Positions 27,917 to 36,000 of a DNA stretch of 64,000 nt are shown one piece after another (positions within the stretch are counted from its first letter, which is position 1; the number at the start of each line of letters is the position of its first letter). The notes under the pieces are model-generated. The model did no database searches, had not been told where the DNA came from, and worked only from the letters and a program-made list of their open reading frames with translations. Origin of the DNA: Lachnospiraceae bacterium UBA3850 (GTDB lineage: Bacteria > Bacillota > Clostridia > Lachnospirales > Lachnospiraceae); contig DGHK01000019.1 in NCBI GenBank assembly GCA_002392655.1, positions 25,556 through 89,555 on the forward strand, read 5' to 3'. A program made the position numbers and the translations under genes.

Positions 27917-29665
27917 TTACTCCGGATTAATAACCAGTACAGATGCTATCTCATCATCCTTCCATGCGAGATAATGCTCTGTAACGTCGTATATTCCATC
28001 CAGCTTATCTATATATCTCTTATACTTAGCTGTCTTGAAATATAGCGCATCCTTATTAGTCATATCCAGACCTTCATACTCTTCATTCAGACTCGGAATT
28101 ATTCCGAAACTGTTCTGTCCCACTATATCGTATCCCAGCTTCAATTTCAATGAAGGATTTGTATAAATTACGCGTCCACTTTCAACATCTCGCACAAGAA
28201 TCATTGCCGAAATACTTTCAAATATATTCATTACAACCTTTGAGGCATCCACCTTGGTCTTGAGCCTTTCCTCGATCATAAGATCGCGAGACATCATTTT
28301 GGTGATTTCCTTCGCAAAAGATATTTCCTCTTCGGTCCATATTCTCTCTTTTGAATTCTCTATAAATACAAGACGGCCATGGTATTCACCTGAAAGATAA
28401 AGCGGAAATACCATTACTGCTCTGGCGTTACCCTTAAATATCTGAACTCTCATCTGGTTGGTCATATTCTTTTTATCTACAACCAGACCGCCTTCTCTGA
28501 TCTTGTTCTGAAGCTCAACATCATAATGATCAGACTCCCAGTCAAATGTCTCAACCGCCTCATCACTCTTACCGTTCTTTGCCCAATAATCAATCAGCTT
28601 ATAATAACCCGGTCTCTCATCATCAATCGCAAAATAAGCAATAAAATCAACATCCATCAGAGTTCCAACATTCTGATAAACATTTTCAAGGTTGGACCTG
28701 TCACCATCAGCTATTATTTTCAGAATATTTTCAGTAAGCTCTTTAGCGTTTCTCTCAAACTCAAGCTCAGTCTTTATATTTTCCTCTTCCTCATTTATAA
28801 CACTTCTGACATAAAGGCTTGTAATAATGTCCGAAATACTTTCAGCTGTTTTAGAAATACTGTCAAATGCCTTAAAAAGCTTCTGATTCTGATTCTTATT
28901 ATGAGCATACACAATCCACGCCGCTGTAAAACGCCCATCCTTGAAAACAGGTGCCGCTATAAAACGACTATCCGGATTACCATCGTCAATCTCCGAATAA
29001 ATAGCCTGTTTCGAATCAACTATACACCCAACAACATCACCGTAAAGCTCCTTATTGTCAGGATTCACTACCATCTCATAAAACTCGCCAAGATAAGGCG
29101 TAGGTCCGGTAGGAGGAACAAGTATATGACCATTTATATCCAGAACTACACTGTATAACTCACACACATTGGCAAAGCTGTTAAACAGATCATCGATATG
29201 TTTTTCAGCAAGGAACTCAGGTGTGATATTACCCTCTGTATCAGAATTATCAGGTGCACTTTCAACAGTAGGCTCAGTATAGTCAGGTTTATTTATCTCT
29301 CTTATAACAAACTCAAGATACTTAAGCCCATCCTTTTCAGGCAAATGTATGATATCGACATTTACATTTCTGACCTGTCCGTCGTCCCCGATATTTCTGA
29401 CCTCATAGGAAAAATTCTTAGACTCCGAAAGTGACATAGTAACAGCTTCATTAAAGCGCTGTCTATCATCAGGATGAACATAATCATCAATAAGTCTGTA
29501 TCCCTGCTTCAAAGCCTCTGGATTAATCCCGAGAGAAGAAGCATTTGAGGATATATATTCAAGTCTCTTTCTGTTCAAGGAAGCAGACATAGAAATAGAA
29601 GTCACAACAATAACAAGCCCGGTTTTTTCCAGAGCAGTCTGTATGATATCCAGCTCATTTAACAT
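27917..29665 (-). CDS. Soluble PAS/GAF sensory protein without an output domain
   Basis: A 582-residue protein built only from sensory domains. Residues about 5-125 look like a PAS domain (DDYVHPDDRQRFNEAVTMSL, a classical PAS 'HPDD' stretch). About 155-275 resembles a PocR- or GAF-type ligand domain (LYSVVLDINGHILVPPTG), then a coiled coil and a GAF domain (about 310-470, VFPLYLSGEYHGRLVFIENSKERIWTEEE, typical GAF ending). A last PAS segment (MILVRDVESGRVIYTNPSL) closes the protein. No kinase, GGDEF, EAL, HTH or methyl-accepting domain is present, and no membrane helix. Domain assignments are from motif reading. It is 14 bases upstream of mreB in the same transcript. Confidence 0.78.
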   Translation of the reverse strand: MLNELDIIQTALEKTGLVIVVTSISMSASLNRKRLEYISSNASSLGINPEALKQGYRLIDDYVHPDDRQRFNEAVTMSLSESKNFSYEVRNIGDDGQVRNVNVDIIHLPEKDGLKYLEFVIREINKPDYTEPTVESAPDNSDTEGNITPEFLAEKHIDDLFNSFANVCELYSVVLDINGHILVPPTGPTPYLGEFYEMVVNPDNKELYGDVVGCIVDSKQAIYSEIDDGNPDSRFIAAPVFKDGRFTAAWIVYAHNKNQNQKLFKAFDSISKTAESISDIITSLYVRSVINEEEENIKTELEFERNAKELTENILKIIADGDRSNLENVYQNVGTLMDVDFIAYFAIDDERPGYYKLIDYWAKNGKSDEAVETFDWESDHYDVELQNKIREGGLVVDKKNMTNQMRVQIFKGNARAVMVFPLYLSGEYHGRLVFIENSKERIWTEEEISFAKEITKMMSRDLMIEERLKTKVDASKVVMNIFESISAMILVRDVESGRVIYTNPSLKLKLGYDIVGQNSFGIIPSLNEEYEGLDMTNKDALYFKTAKYKRYIDKLDGIYDVTEHYLAWKDDEIASVLVINPE

Positions 29666-29705
29666 AGTCCCCTCCTCCTTTTCAGAAACTTAGCACTAAA
29701 TAAAT

Positions 29706-29733
29706 CGGGTAGTCGGAATCACCCAGCTACCCG
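29706..29733 (-). terminator. Hairpin after the coiled-coil gene
   Basis: CGGGTAG at 29706-29712 pairs with CTACCCG at 29727-29733 with a 14-base loop; on the minus strand ATTTATTT follows. It separates the cysteine-repeat coiled-coil gene from the PAS/GAF gene, probably as a weak terminator that lets some transcripts through. Confidence 0.55.
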
Positions 29734-29742
29734 AAATCATAA

Positions 29743-30648
29743 TCAGTCTTCAGCCGCTTCAGCCGCCGGCTTCATATCAGAAAAAGCGCTGTCAGTAATC
29801 TGCTTAGTTTTGTTAACTGCTGCATTCACATCTGTAAGTGCTGTTTGAAGCTGAGCCATAAATCCGCTGATTGAATCAAACTCTCTCTTAACGATAGCTC
29901 TATTCTGACGGATCTCATCTCTTGATTCAGCCTTGGCCTTGTCACACTCACTGATAGTATCCTCTTTAAGTCTTGCACAAGCTGCCTCAGTCTGTGACTT
30001 AAGATTCTCACAAGCAGTCTCAGTCTGTGACTTCATATTCTCACATCTGACTCTTGTTTCCTCTGAAAGCTTATCTGTCTCTTCCTTTGTCTGTCTCTTC
30101 AGGCTGTCGCACTCAGCATAGGTTGTTTCCTTCTGCTCCTGACAACTACTCTGTGTCTCTGAAAGAAGTCTGTCACACTCTGACTCTGTAGCAGTCTTGA
30201 GCTGCTCGCAGCGTGCGGTAGTCTCCTCTATCATTGATTTACACTGAGCTGTAGTCTCAGCAGTTTTAGCCTCACACTCTTCCTTTGTCTTGGTAGTAAG
30301 AGCGTCTGCTGACTCTCTTGCTGACAAAAGTGTTCTTGATATTGACTCGTATCTTGAAGCAGATTCCATCTCTCTGGTCTTGTAACCTTCGAGATCCTTC
30401 TTCAGCTGCTCTATTTCAGTCTGAAGCTGTTCATTTACAGTCCTCAGATCATCTATAGTACTCTTTGACTCAGTCATATTGGCTTCTCTCATCTGCTGTA
30501 AGCCTTTAACAGCTTCGCTAAGCTTAGTAGCGTCGTCCTTTAGTTTTGTAATCTCGTCCTCATATTTCTTCTTCTGCTCCAGAACATACTTCTCTGTAGC
30601 ACCCTTGTCATATCCACCAAAGGACACTGTTTTGATCTCTAATGCCAT
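29743..30648 (-). CDS. DivIVA-like coiled-coil protein with an 11-residue cysteine repeat
   Basis: A 301-residue soluble protein. The start (EIKTVSFGGYDKGATEKYVLEQ) resembles the DivIVA/GpsB membrane-binding domain with its G-Y-D turn. Residues 25-110 are a normal coiled coil. From 125 to 235 the chain is a hendecad array: Cys at 125, 136, 147, 158, 169, 180, 202, 213, 224 and 235, exactly 11 apart, with Thr at the one missing place (191). Spacer residues are T, E, K, S and A with Leu/Met at fixed places, e.g. CENMKSQTETA and CENLKSQTEAA. The C-terminal 60 residues form another helix with an acidic Ala-rich tail. Function is unknown; polar scaffold or division protein is inference. Confidence 0.85.
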   Translation of the reverse strand: MALEIKTVSFGGYDKGATEKYVLEQKKKYEDEITKLKDDATKLSEAVKGLQQMREANMTESKSTIDDLRTVNEQLQTEIEQLKKDLEGYKTREMESASRYESISRTLLSARESADALTTKTKEECEAKTAETTAQCKSMIEETTARCEQLKTATESECDRLLSETQSSCQEQKETTYAECDSLKRQTKEETDKLSEETRVRCENMKSQTETACENLKSQTEAACARLKEDTISECDKAKAESRDEIRQNRAIVKREFDSISGFMAQLQTALTDVNAAVNKTKQITDSAFSDMKPAAEAAED

Positions 30649-30686
30649 AACTGACTACCCCTTTCACTAAAAAAATCCTAAACTGT

Positions 30687-30692
30687 AGTATA
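30687..30692 (-). promoter_or_regulatory. Extended -10 element of the cysteine-repeat gene
   Basis: On the minus strand TGCTATACT provides a TGn extended -10 with TATACT at 30692-30687. A -35 is weak (GTGCAT-like, 18 bases upstream). It lies about 40 bases before the start codon. Confidence 0.5.
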
Positions 30693-30752
30693 GCACACGC
30701 ACCGTTTTAATGCACGCATTTTCCGTATGAATTTGACTGTTTTTTAATCTAT

Positions 30753-32570
30753 TTACTCTACCGTAACTGACTTAGCCAGATTACGTGGTTTATCTACATC
30801 AAGCCCCTTTGCATCCGATGTATAATAAGCAATAAGCTGAAGTACAACAGCTGTCGCAAATACACCAAATACACTGTCAACCTTAGGTATGTATATCTGC
30901 TGATCACATACCTCTGAGCTCTCAGTCTTACCTTCGTTTGTTACCAGGATCACATATGCACCACGTGACTTAACCTCACGTACATTTGATATAACCTTCG
31001 AATAAACATGCTCCTCTGTAGCGATTGCTATAACCGGTACCTGCTCTGATATAAGCGCTATAGTTCCGTGCTTCAGTTCTCCAGCAGCATAGGCTTCAGA
31101 ATGTATATATGAAATCTCCTTCAGCTTAAGTGATGCTTCGAGACTGAGTGTATAATCAATTCCACGTCCTATGTAGAAAACATCAGGAGCTGTCTTGATA
31201 TGGTTTGCGATGCCTCTTATCTCATCAGACGCTTTAATTGTCTTCTGCATCAGCTCACCGACTCCTGAAAGCTTATCCATAAACTGCTTTGTCTCTTCCT
31301 CTGTCAGAACACCTCTGACATATCCCAGTCTTGCAGCGAGTATATACATGGCTGCTATCTGAACTGTATATGCCTTTGTACTTGCAACGGCTATCTCCGG
31401 ACCTGCATGTGTATAAAGTACATAGTCGCTTTCACGAGCTATAGTTGAACCCTTTACATTTACTACTGAAAGCACCTTGCTGCCCTTCTGTTTTGAAAGC
31501 CTGAGTGCTTCAAGCGTATCAATGGTTTCACCTGACTGAGATACAACGATAGTAAGTGTTTTCTCATCTATGATCGGATCCTTATATCTGAACTCTGATG
31601 CAATCTCAACTGTTACAGGTATACGAAGCTTAGATTCGATGATCGACTTTCCGACCATACCCGCATGCATAGCCGTACCGCACGCAACTATAACTATATC
31701 CTTCAGATTCTTCAGAAGATCATCATCGATTCCATCATCCTCCAGATATGGAAGTCCGTCCTGAATTCTCGGAGCAACCGTTCTCTCTATTGCCTCAGGC
31801 TGTTCATTGATCTCCTTCAGCATGTAGTGTGGATATCCACCCTTTTGAGCAGAGGTTATATCCCAGTTAACCTCAAGTATCTCAGGCTCTACAGCACGAC
31901 CCTTAAGGTCCTGAACCTCTATTCCACTCTCAGAAAGAGTAAGTATATGATATTCAGGGACAACAAAGTACTTCTTTGAGAAGTTAATCACTGCAGTCAG
32001 ATCAGATGCTATTATCGATCCACCCTCAAAAGAAGCTGCAACCATAGGACTTACATTTCTTATTGCAAATATCTTGCCGGGCTGATCCTCAAACATAATG
32101 CATAGTGCAAAGGATCCCGCCAGCAGATTAACAACCTTCTTAATTGTTTTGTAAGGATTTCCCTCATAAAATTTATCCAGAAGTGCTGCAACAACCTCAG
32201 TATCCGTTTCGGACTTAAGTATATTCTTAAGTCCATATTCTGAGGTAAGCTCCTTATAGTTTTCAATAATTCCATTGTGGCATATGGTTACTGCCCCCTG
32301 ATTATGCGGATGTGCATTTGTCTCTGTAACACCACCATGAGTTGCCCATCTGGTATGTCCTATACCACAAGTTGCATCTGTTTTTTCTTCCTCAGCAGCC
32401 TTTGCAAGCTCTTCAACCTTTCCAGTCTTTTTCTTAAGAAAAAATCCGGTATTTGGATCAAGAACTGCTATTCCGGCACTGTCATAGCCTCTGTATTCCA
32501 GCTGCTTAAGTCCATTAATTAGTATATCCTTTGCAGGCTCACTGCCTGTATATCCAATTATTCCGCACAT
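30753..32570 (-). CDS. glmS: Glutamine--fructose-6-phosphate aminotransferase (isomerising)
   Basis: A 605-residue enzyme that makes glucosamine-6-phosphate from fructose-6-phosphate and glutamine, the entry step to UDP-GlcNAc and peptidoglycan. The glutaminase domain begins with the nucleophile Cys2 (MCGIIGYTG) and includes HTRWATHGG. The two SIS domains (about 285-600) carry CGTAMHAGM, SQSGETIDTLEALR and the C-terminal DKPRNLAKSVTVE. The reading frame continues 61 codons upstream, but Cys2 must be N-terminal, and AAAGGAG lies 8 bases before the ATG at 32570, so that start is certain. It is controlled by the ribozyme in its leader. Confidence 0.97.
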   Translation of the reverse strand: MCGIIGYTGSEPAKDILINGLKQLEYRGYDSAGIAVLDPNTGFFLKKKTGKVEELAKAAEEEKTDATCGIGHTRWATHGGVTETNAHPHNQGAVTICHNGIIENYKELTSEYGLKNILKSETDTEVVAALLDKFYEGNPYKTIKKVVNLLAGSFALCIMFEDQPGKIFAIRNVSPMVAASFEGGSIIASDLTAVINFSKKYFVVPEYHILTLSESGIEVQDLKGRAVEPEILEVNWDITSAQKGGYPHYMLKEINEQPEAIERTVAPRIQDGLPYLEDDGIDDDLLKNLKDIVIVACGTAMHAGMVGKSIIESKLRIPVTVEIASEFRYKDPIIDEKTLTIVVSQSGETIDTLEALRLSKQKGSKVLSVVNVKGSTIARESDYVLYTHAGPEIAVASTKAYTVQIAAMYILAARLGYVRGVLTEEETKQFMDKLSGVGELMQKTIKASDEIRGIANHIKTAPDVFYIGRGIDYTLSLEASLKLKEISYIHSEAYAAGELKHGTIALISEQVPVIAIATEEHVYSKVISNVREVKSRGAYVILVTNEGKTESSEVCDQQIYIPKVDSVFGVFATAVVLQLIAYYTSDAKGLDVDKPRNLAKSVTVE

Positions 32571-32702
32571 ATTTTTTTCTCCTTTCGTGCACGCCATTAT
32601 AATACCGGTTCCGTCATAATCCGCAGAACCATAAAAGTATCGCACGCTTTGTATCCCTCTGTTCTGCAGTTGCCTGCAGTTTTTATGAATATAAATAACG
32701 AA
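32571..32702 (-). other. Spacer between glmS ribozyme and glmS start
   Basis: About 130 bases of untranslated leader. Two small hairpins are visible: CTGCAG-TTGC-CTGCAG at 32664-32679 and GGTTC with GAACC at 32607-32630. The first may belong to the 3' part of the ribozyme. The glmS ribosome site ends this stretch. No gene seen. Confidence 0.5.
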
Positions 32703-32950
32703 TGTGCTGTCCGAAGGAGCATCCGCCGAGTTTTTTCGAAAGAAACAGGCCACCTATGGCACTACTTCTGACGTTTCGATAACTCCTTACCTCGTAGGTG
32801 CTCGATTATCAAACAAAAATTAAGCACAGTGTACGCAGCCTGCCCTTCAAGGCACCCATGTGCCTTAACGGTGCCGCTGCTTACTACGGAAAACTGCAAA
32901 GCAGTTTTCCTACTGTGCTCGATTATTACATAATCGAGCACTGTGGCGCT
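32703..32950 (-). ncRNA. glmS ribozyme (glucosamine-6-phosphate sensing, self-cleaving)
   Basis: A catalytic RNA that cuts its own mRNA when glucosamine-6-phosphate binds, lowering GlmS. On the minus strand the cleavage site is A^GCGCC, between 32950 and 32949. The core follows at lower coordinates: CTACGAGGTAAGGAGTTATCGA, then CTCGGCGGATGCTCC, matching the conserved P2/P3/pseudoknot core (GACGAGG, GGGGUUAUCGA, CGGCGGAUGCUCC). The spacing between the cleavage site and the core is unusually long, because about 110 nucleotides with extra hairpins are inserted in the P1 region (see findings). Ends are estimated. Confidence 0.88.
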
Positions 32951-33003
32951 AAGCTTTTTAAGCTTTCCAAAGTTTTATCCTCCGACTTTATAAAACCTCG
33001 TCT

Positions 33004-33033
33004 ATTATACCATAGCTAAAGTATTATAGGCAA
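33004..33033 (-). promoter_or_regulatory. Promoter of glmS
   Basis: On the minus strand TTGCCT (33033-33028), an 18-base spacer, and a perfect TATAAT (33009-33004), about 50 bases upstream of the ribozyme cleavage site. Confidence 0.7.
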
Positions 33034-33084
33034 ACTGAGCTTCCATTGCCGCGGTAAATATTTATTATACTTACCTGTATTAAG

Positions 33085-33093
33085 TGCTATAAT
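33085..33093 (+). promoter_or_regulatory. Extended -10 element of the SGNH hydrolase gene
   Basis: TGCTATAAT with TATAAT at 33088-33093; a weak -35 (TTATAC) lies 17 bases upstream. It points away from the glmS promoter and about 70 bases ahead of the start codon. Confidence 0.45.
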
Positions 33094-33166
33094 AGTATGG
33101 AAACAGCAGGAAATACATAAGCTGTAAACTTAATCTTAATGAACTTAAAAAGGGGTTGCAGTAAAA

Positions 33167-34276
33167 ATGAGCAGAAAAATCAAAAAAAGAGCGGCCTTGC
33201 TGTTCGTGCTATTTTTATCGGCAGGACTATACTTCAACACTGATGCCTATGCAGAAGAAAAAAGCGGACAGAATAGTCAGAATAAACAGGAAATGCAGGA
33301 AACTCCGGAGCCTCAGGAACCGGAAATTCTCACAGGATGGAATCAGTTTGATGGACTATGGTACTTCTATGATGATGAGGGAGTATATCAGACCAGCTGC
33401 TATGTAGAGGGATACTGGCTGGACGAGGATGGGGCGTGGAGATATCCTTATCAGGCTTATTGGCATGGCGGTCCTGGTAACTGGTGGTACGGCGATGACA
33501 GCGGTTGGTATGCATATAACTGCTGGCTGAAAATAGACGGAGACTGGTACTACTTTGATGCATTCGGTTATATGTGCTATAACTGTTACATCGGAGCCTG
33601 TTATCTGAATGATAATGGAGTATATACCGACACCGAAAATTCCCGTTGGGCTGCAAACATCTCAGACAGTGAACTGGCTGGTTATTTCTCTAATTCCGTT
33701 GTTGTCGGAGATTCCATCTGTTCAGGTTTTTCCATGTACTGCAGTGGAAGCGGCGATCCGGTAGCAAACCAGTTTACTTTTATGGCTAGCACAAGCTTCG
33801 GAATTAATAATGCACTGACCTTCCATTCTACTACTCCAACATATATGGGAGTGAAACGACCTATCTGGGAATCAATAGCCCGATCTGGTGCAAGTCATGT
33901 TTATATATCTATGGGAATAAATGATATAGGCTCTGATATCTTTGCCTCACAGTATGAGTCTCTGATAAGCAAGATAGTCCAGTATTCTCCCGGAATCGAA
34001 GTAACCGTCTGCGGTGTAACCGGCATTAGATCCGGAAGAGAGAGATGGGTCTTCACAAATGCAAATGTAAATTATTGGAACGCACAGCTAAGAGCTATGT
34101 GTATCCGAAACGGCTACGGCTTCATCGATCTGAATTCATGGGTAACTGACGGTTACGGACTATATGCTGGATACTGTTCAGATGGATTTGTACATCAAAA
34201 CAGTGCAGCATATTCCAGATGGCTGGAGGCCTTTAAGAGCTACGGAAGAGCCGAGCTTGTAAAATACTACGATTAA
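33167..34276 (+). CDS. Secreted SGNH/GDSL hydrolase with cell wall-binding-like repeats
   Basis: A 369-residue exported protein. A signal peptide (MSRKIKKRAALLFVLFLSAG, ending near TDAYA) is followed by a Glu/Gln/Pro linker. Residues about 60-160 hold Trp/Tyr-rich repeats of the choline-binding type (LTGWNQFDGLWYFYDDEG, WLKIDGDWYYFDAFG). The catalytic domain starts at VVVGDSICSGF (nucleophile Ser), continues with YISMGINDIGSD (block III G-x-N-D) and ends with CSDGFVHQNSAAY (catalytic Asp/His). SGNH enzymes are esterases of acetylated sugars, peptidoglycan or teichoic acids; the wall-binding part suggests a surface substrate. It stands alone between glmS and a bidirectional terminator. Confidence 0.88.
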   Translation: MSRKIKKRAALLFVLFLSAGLYFNTDAYAEEKSGQNSQNKQEMQETPEPQEPEILTGWNQFDGLWYFYDDEGVYQTSCYVEGYWLDEDGAWRYPYQAYWHGGPGNWWYGDDSGWYAYNCWLKIDGDWYYFDAFGYMCYNCYIGACYLNDNGVYTDTENSRWAANISDSELAGYFSNSVVVGDSICSGFSMYCSGSGDPVANQFTFMASTSFGINNALTFHSTTPTYMGVKRPIWESIARSGASHVYISMGINDIGSDIFASQYESLISKIVQYSPGIEVTVCGVTGIRSGRERWVFTNANVNYWNAQLRAMCIRNGYGFIDLNSWVTDGYGLYAGYCSDGFVHQNSAAYSRWLEAFKSYGRAELVKYYD

Positions 34277-34287
34277 TAGATTACATC

Positions 34288-34332
34288 AAAAAAGTCAGGG
34301 TACATATCAATGATATGTACCCTGACTTTTTG
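34288..34332. terminator. Bidirectional Rho-independent terminator
   Basis: A near-perfect 20-base stem (AAAAAGTCAGGGTACATATCA paired with its complement at 34311-34331) with A and T runs at its ends. It stops the SGNH hydrolase gene from the left and the acidic membrane protein gene from the right. Confidence 0.92.
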
Positions 34333-34342
34333 TTATAACATC

Positions 34343-35917
34343 TTAATATGGGCTGTACATCAGATCCTCTATGTCCTTATGACCATATTCATACATCTTA
34401 TCGATTATATAATCCTTAACTTCGTCAGGTGCATTTATCTCGATAATCTCAAGGAAGTTGTCCACATACTGACACCACTTATCAAAGGCTTCCTGTTTGT
34501 CAGACTCTGTAGGCTCCTTGGTAGCCTTATCATGATCAAAGCCGAGATTTTCTTCAGAACGAAGTATCTCTTTCATTCCCAGTGACTTAAATGTAATTCC
34601 GTATGCAATCCTCTGAAGTTCCTCTGTTCTTACGAATGCACAGTCATACATCTCTGTGATGAGGTCGAGAACTATATCATCACCATTATCAAAGTAATGG
34701 CACTTGAAATACATATCCTCTTTTCTCGTAAGTCCTTCGATATCCTGTGTATTATACCAGAAATACTTAGAGGTCTTGATCGGGGCAACCGGTCTCTCAG
34801 AAACGCCCTTGCCCTTCTTCTTGTTCTTCTTTTTCTTTGATGCAGGAGCAGGTGTAGGATTCTCCTCAAGGAATTCCTTAACCTGTTCTATATTCTCCTT
34901 AGATGTTGTCTCTATAGCATTTACAGGATTAACTGTAATCTTGTTCTGGAATGTCTTCGCCGGTGCTGCATCTGCTTCAGCAGCTGCACTTTCGGCTATG
35001 GCTATTCCTGCTGCTATAGCACTGTCTGCTGAAGCTTCACCTGATAGCATAGACTCCGGAGTGGGATTTGGAATAAGTGGTTCCTTTTTCTCCTCATATG
35101 CAGGCTTATCAACAAATGCACTGTCAAAGGATGCGTTGTACTCAGGTGCCTCAGCTCTTTCCTTAGCCATCTCATTCGGATTCTTCTCTGACTCCTTGGC
35201 TTCCTTACGAGCCTTCCTCAGTTCTTCCTTTATCTTCTTTGTATCAACAACAGCAGTCTTGGCAGTTGCAACCTCTTCAGTCATCTCCTTATTTGATGAC
35301 GATTTCAGATCAAGCTCATCAGTGATATTTCCAACGTCCGGATCCGGTCCATCAAAATCATCATCCATATAATCATCAGACAGATTATCCTGAACATCTA
35401 CATCAGCTTCCTCAGAAACAGACTCTGACTCCGCCTCATCTCTATCCTCATCCTCGTAGCTGTCATCATAGTCGTCACCGTCTTCGTCATCACCGGACTC
35501 TCCTGCGGCAACCTGTGCAGCAATCTTACGTACTCTGGCTGCGGCATTCTTTCTGGCTACATCCTCTTCAGCTTTTTCCTCCTCAGCAGCTTCATCTGCA
35601 GCTACCTCACTGATCTTCTGCGCCTCAGCCTTTGCCTGAGTTTCCTTAACGGACTCGACAACCTCGCGAACCTTTCTGGACATATCATCTTCGTCGTCAT
35701 CATCCAGATCATCGTCTTCTTCAATCTCTTCTTTCAGTTTTTCCAACTTTTCCTTCTTCTTATCCTCAGCATCCTCATCCTCAAAATTAGAAGACTTAAG
35801 TGCCTTTATTGTAATGATAATAAGAACAAGCAAGAATATAAGCAACACTGCCGCAAACCCCATGATTACAAGTGTTGAGGTTTCCATACTCTTTAACATA
35901 TCGAGAAAATCTTTCAC
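34343..35917 (-). CDS. Membrane-anchored acidic protein of unknown function
   Basis: Not recognised. A 524-residue protein with one membrane helix at about residues 15-40 (TLVIMGFAAVLLIFLLVLII) and no cleavable signal. Residues 45-370 are low-complexity, very acidic (runs of D and E, e.g. EEDDDLDDDDEDD) with Ala-rich stretches, probably disordered. The last 140 residues look folded (YFKCHYFDNGDDIVLDLITEMYDCAF and YVDNFLEIIEINAPDEVKDY). The open frame reaches upstream to 35953, but AAAGGGG lies 8 bases before a GTG at 35917, chosen as the start. It has its own promoter and stands between two envelope-related genes. Confidence 0.8.
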   Translation of the reverse strand: MKDFLDMLKSMETSTLVIMGFAAVLLIFLLVLIIITIKALKSSNFEDEDAEDKKKEKLEKLKEEIEEDDDLDDDDEDDMSRKVREVVESVKETQAKAEAQKISEVAADEAAEEEKAEEDVARKNAAARVRKIAAQVAAGESGDDEDGDDYDDSYEDEDRDEAESESVSEEADVDVQDNLSDDYMDDDFDGPDPDVGNITDELDLKSSSNKEMTEEVATAKTAVVDTKKIKEELRKARKEAKESEKNPNEMAKERAEAPEYNASFDSAFVDKPAYEEKKEPLIPNPTPESMLSGEASADSAIAAGIAIAESAAAEADAAPAKTFQNKITVNPVNAIETTSKENIEQVKEFLEENPTPAPASKKKKNKKKGKGVSERPVAPIKTSKYFWYNTQDIEGLTRKEDMYFKCHYFDNGDDIVLDLITEMYDCAFVRTEELQRIAYGITFKSLGMKEILRSEENLGFDHDKATKEPTESDKQEAFDKWCQYVDNFLEIIEINAPDEVKDYIIDKMYEYGHKDIEDLMYSPY

Positions 35918-35960
35918 AACATTGTCCCCTTTCAACCAAAGAACACAGTTCAACTATCTA

Positions 35961-35989
35961 AGTATACTACAAGGTTTTTTACATTTCAA
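35961..35989 (-). promoter_or_regulatory. Promoter of the acidic membrane protein gene
   Basis: On the minus strand TTGAAA (35989-35984), a 17-base spacer and TATACT (35966-35961), about 44 bases before the GTG start. Confidence 0.75.
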
Positions 35990-36000
35990 TCACTAGCTTA

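Noticed and set aside
28526..29158. A 210-codon plus-strand open frame within the PAS/GAF gene
   Set aside because: It is an antisense shadow of a well supported gene, very rich in Ile, Asn and Thr as expected for reverse reading, with no ribosome site.
32798..32941. Hairpins upstream of glmS first read as a mobile element or terminator
   Set aside because: Their place relative to A^GCGCC and the ACGAGG/CGGCGG core shows they belong to the glmS ribozyme; there is no U run.
34704..35372. A 222-codon plus-strand open frame rich in Ser/Phe/Ala
   Set aside because: Antisense reading of the acidic repeat region; low complexity of the true gene produces it.
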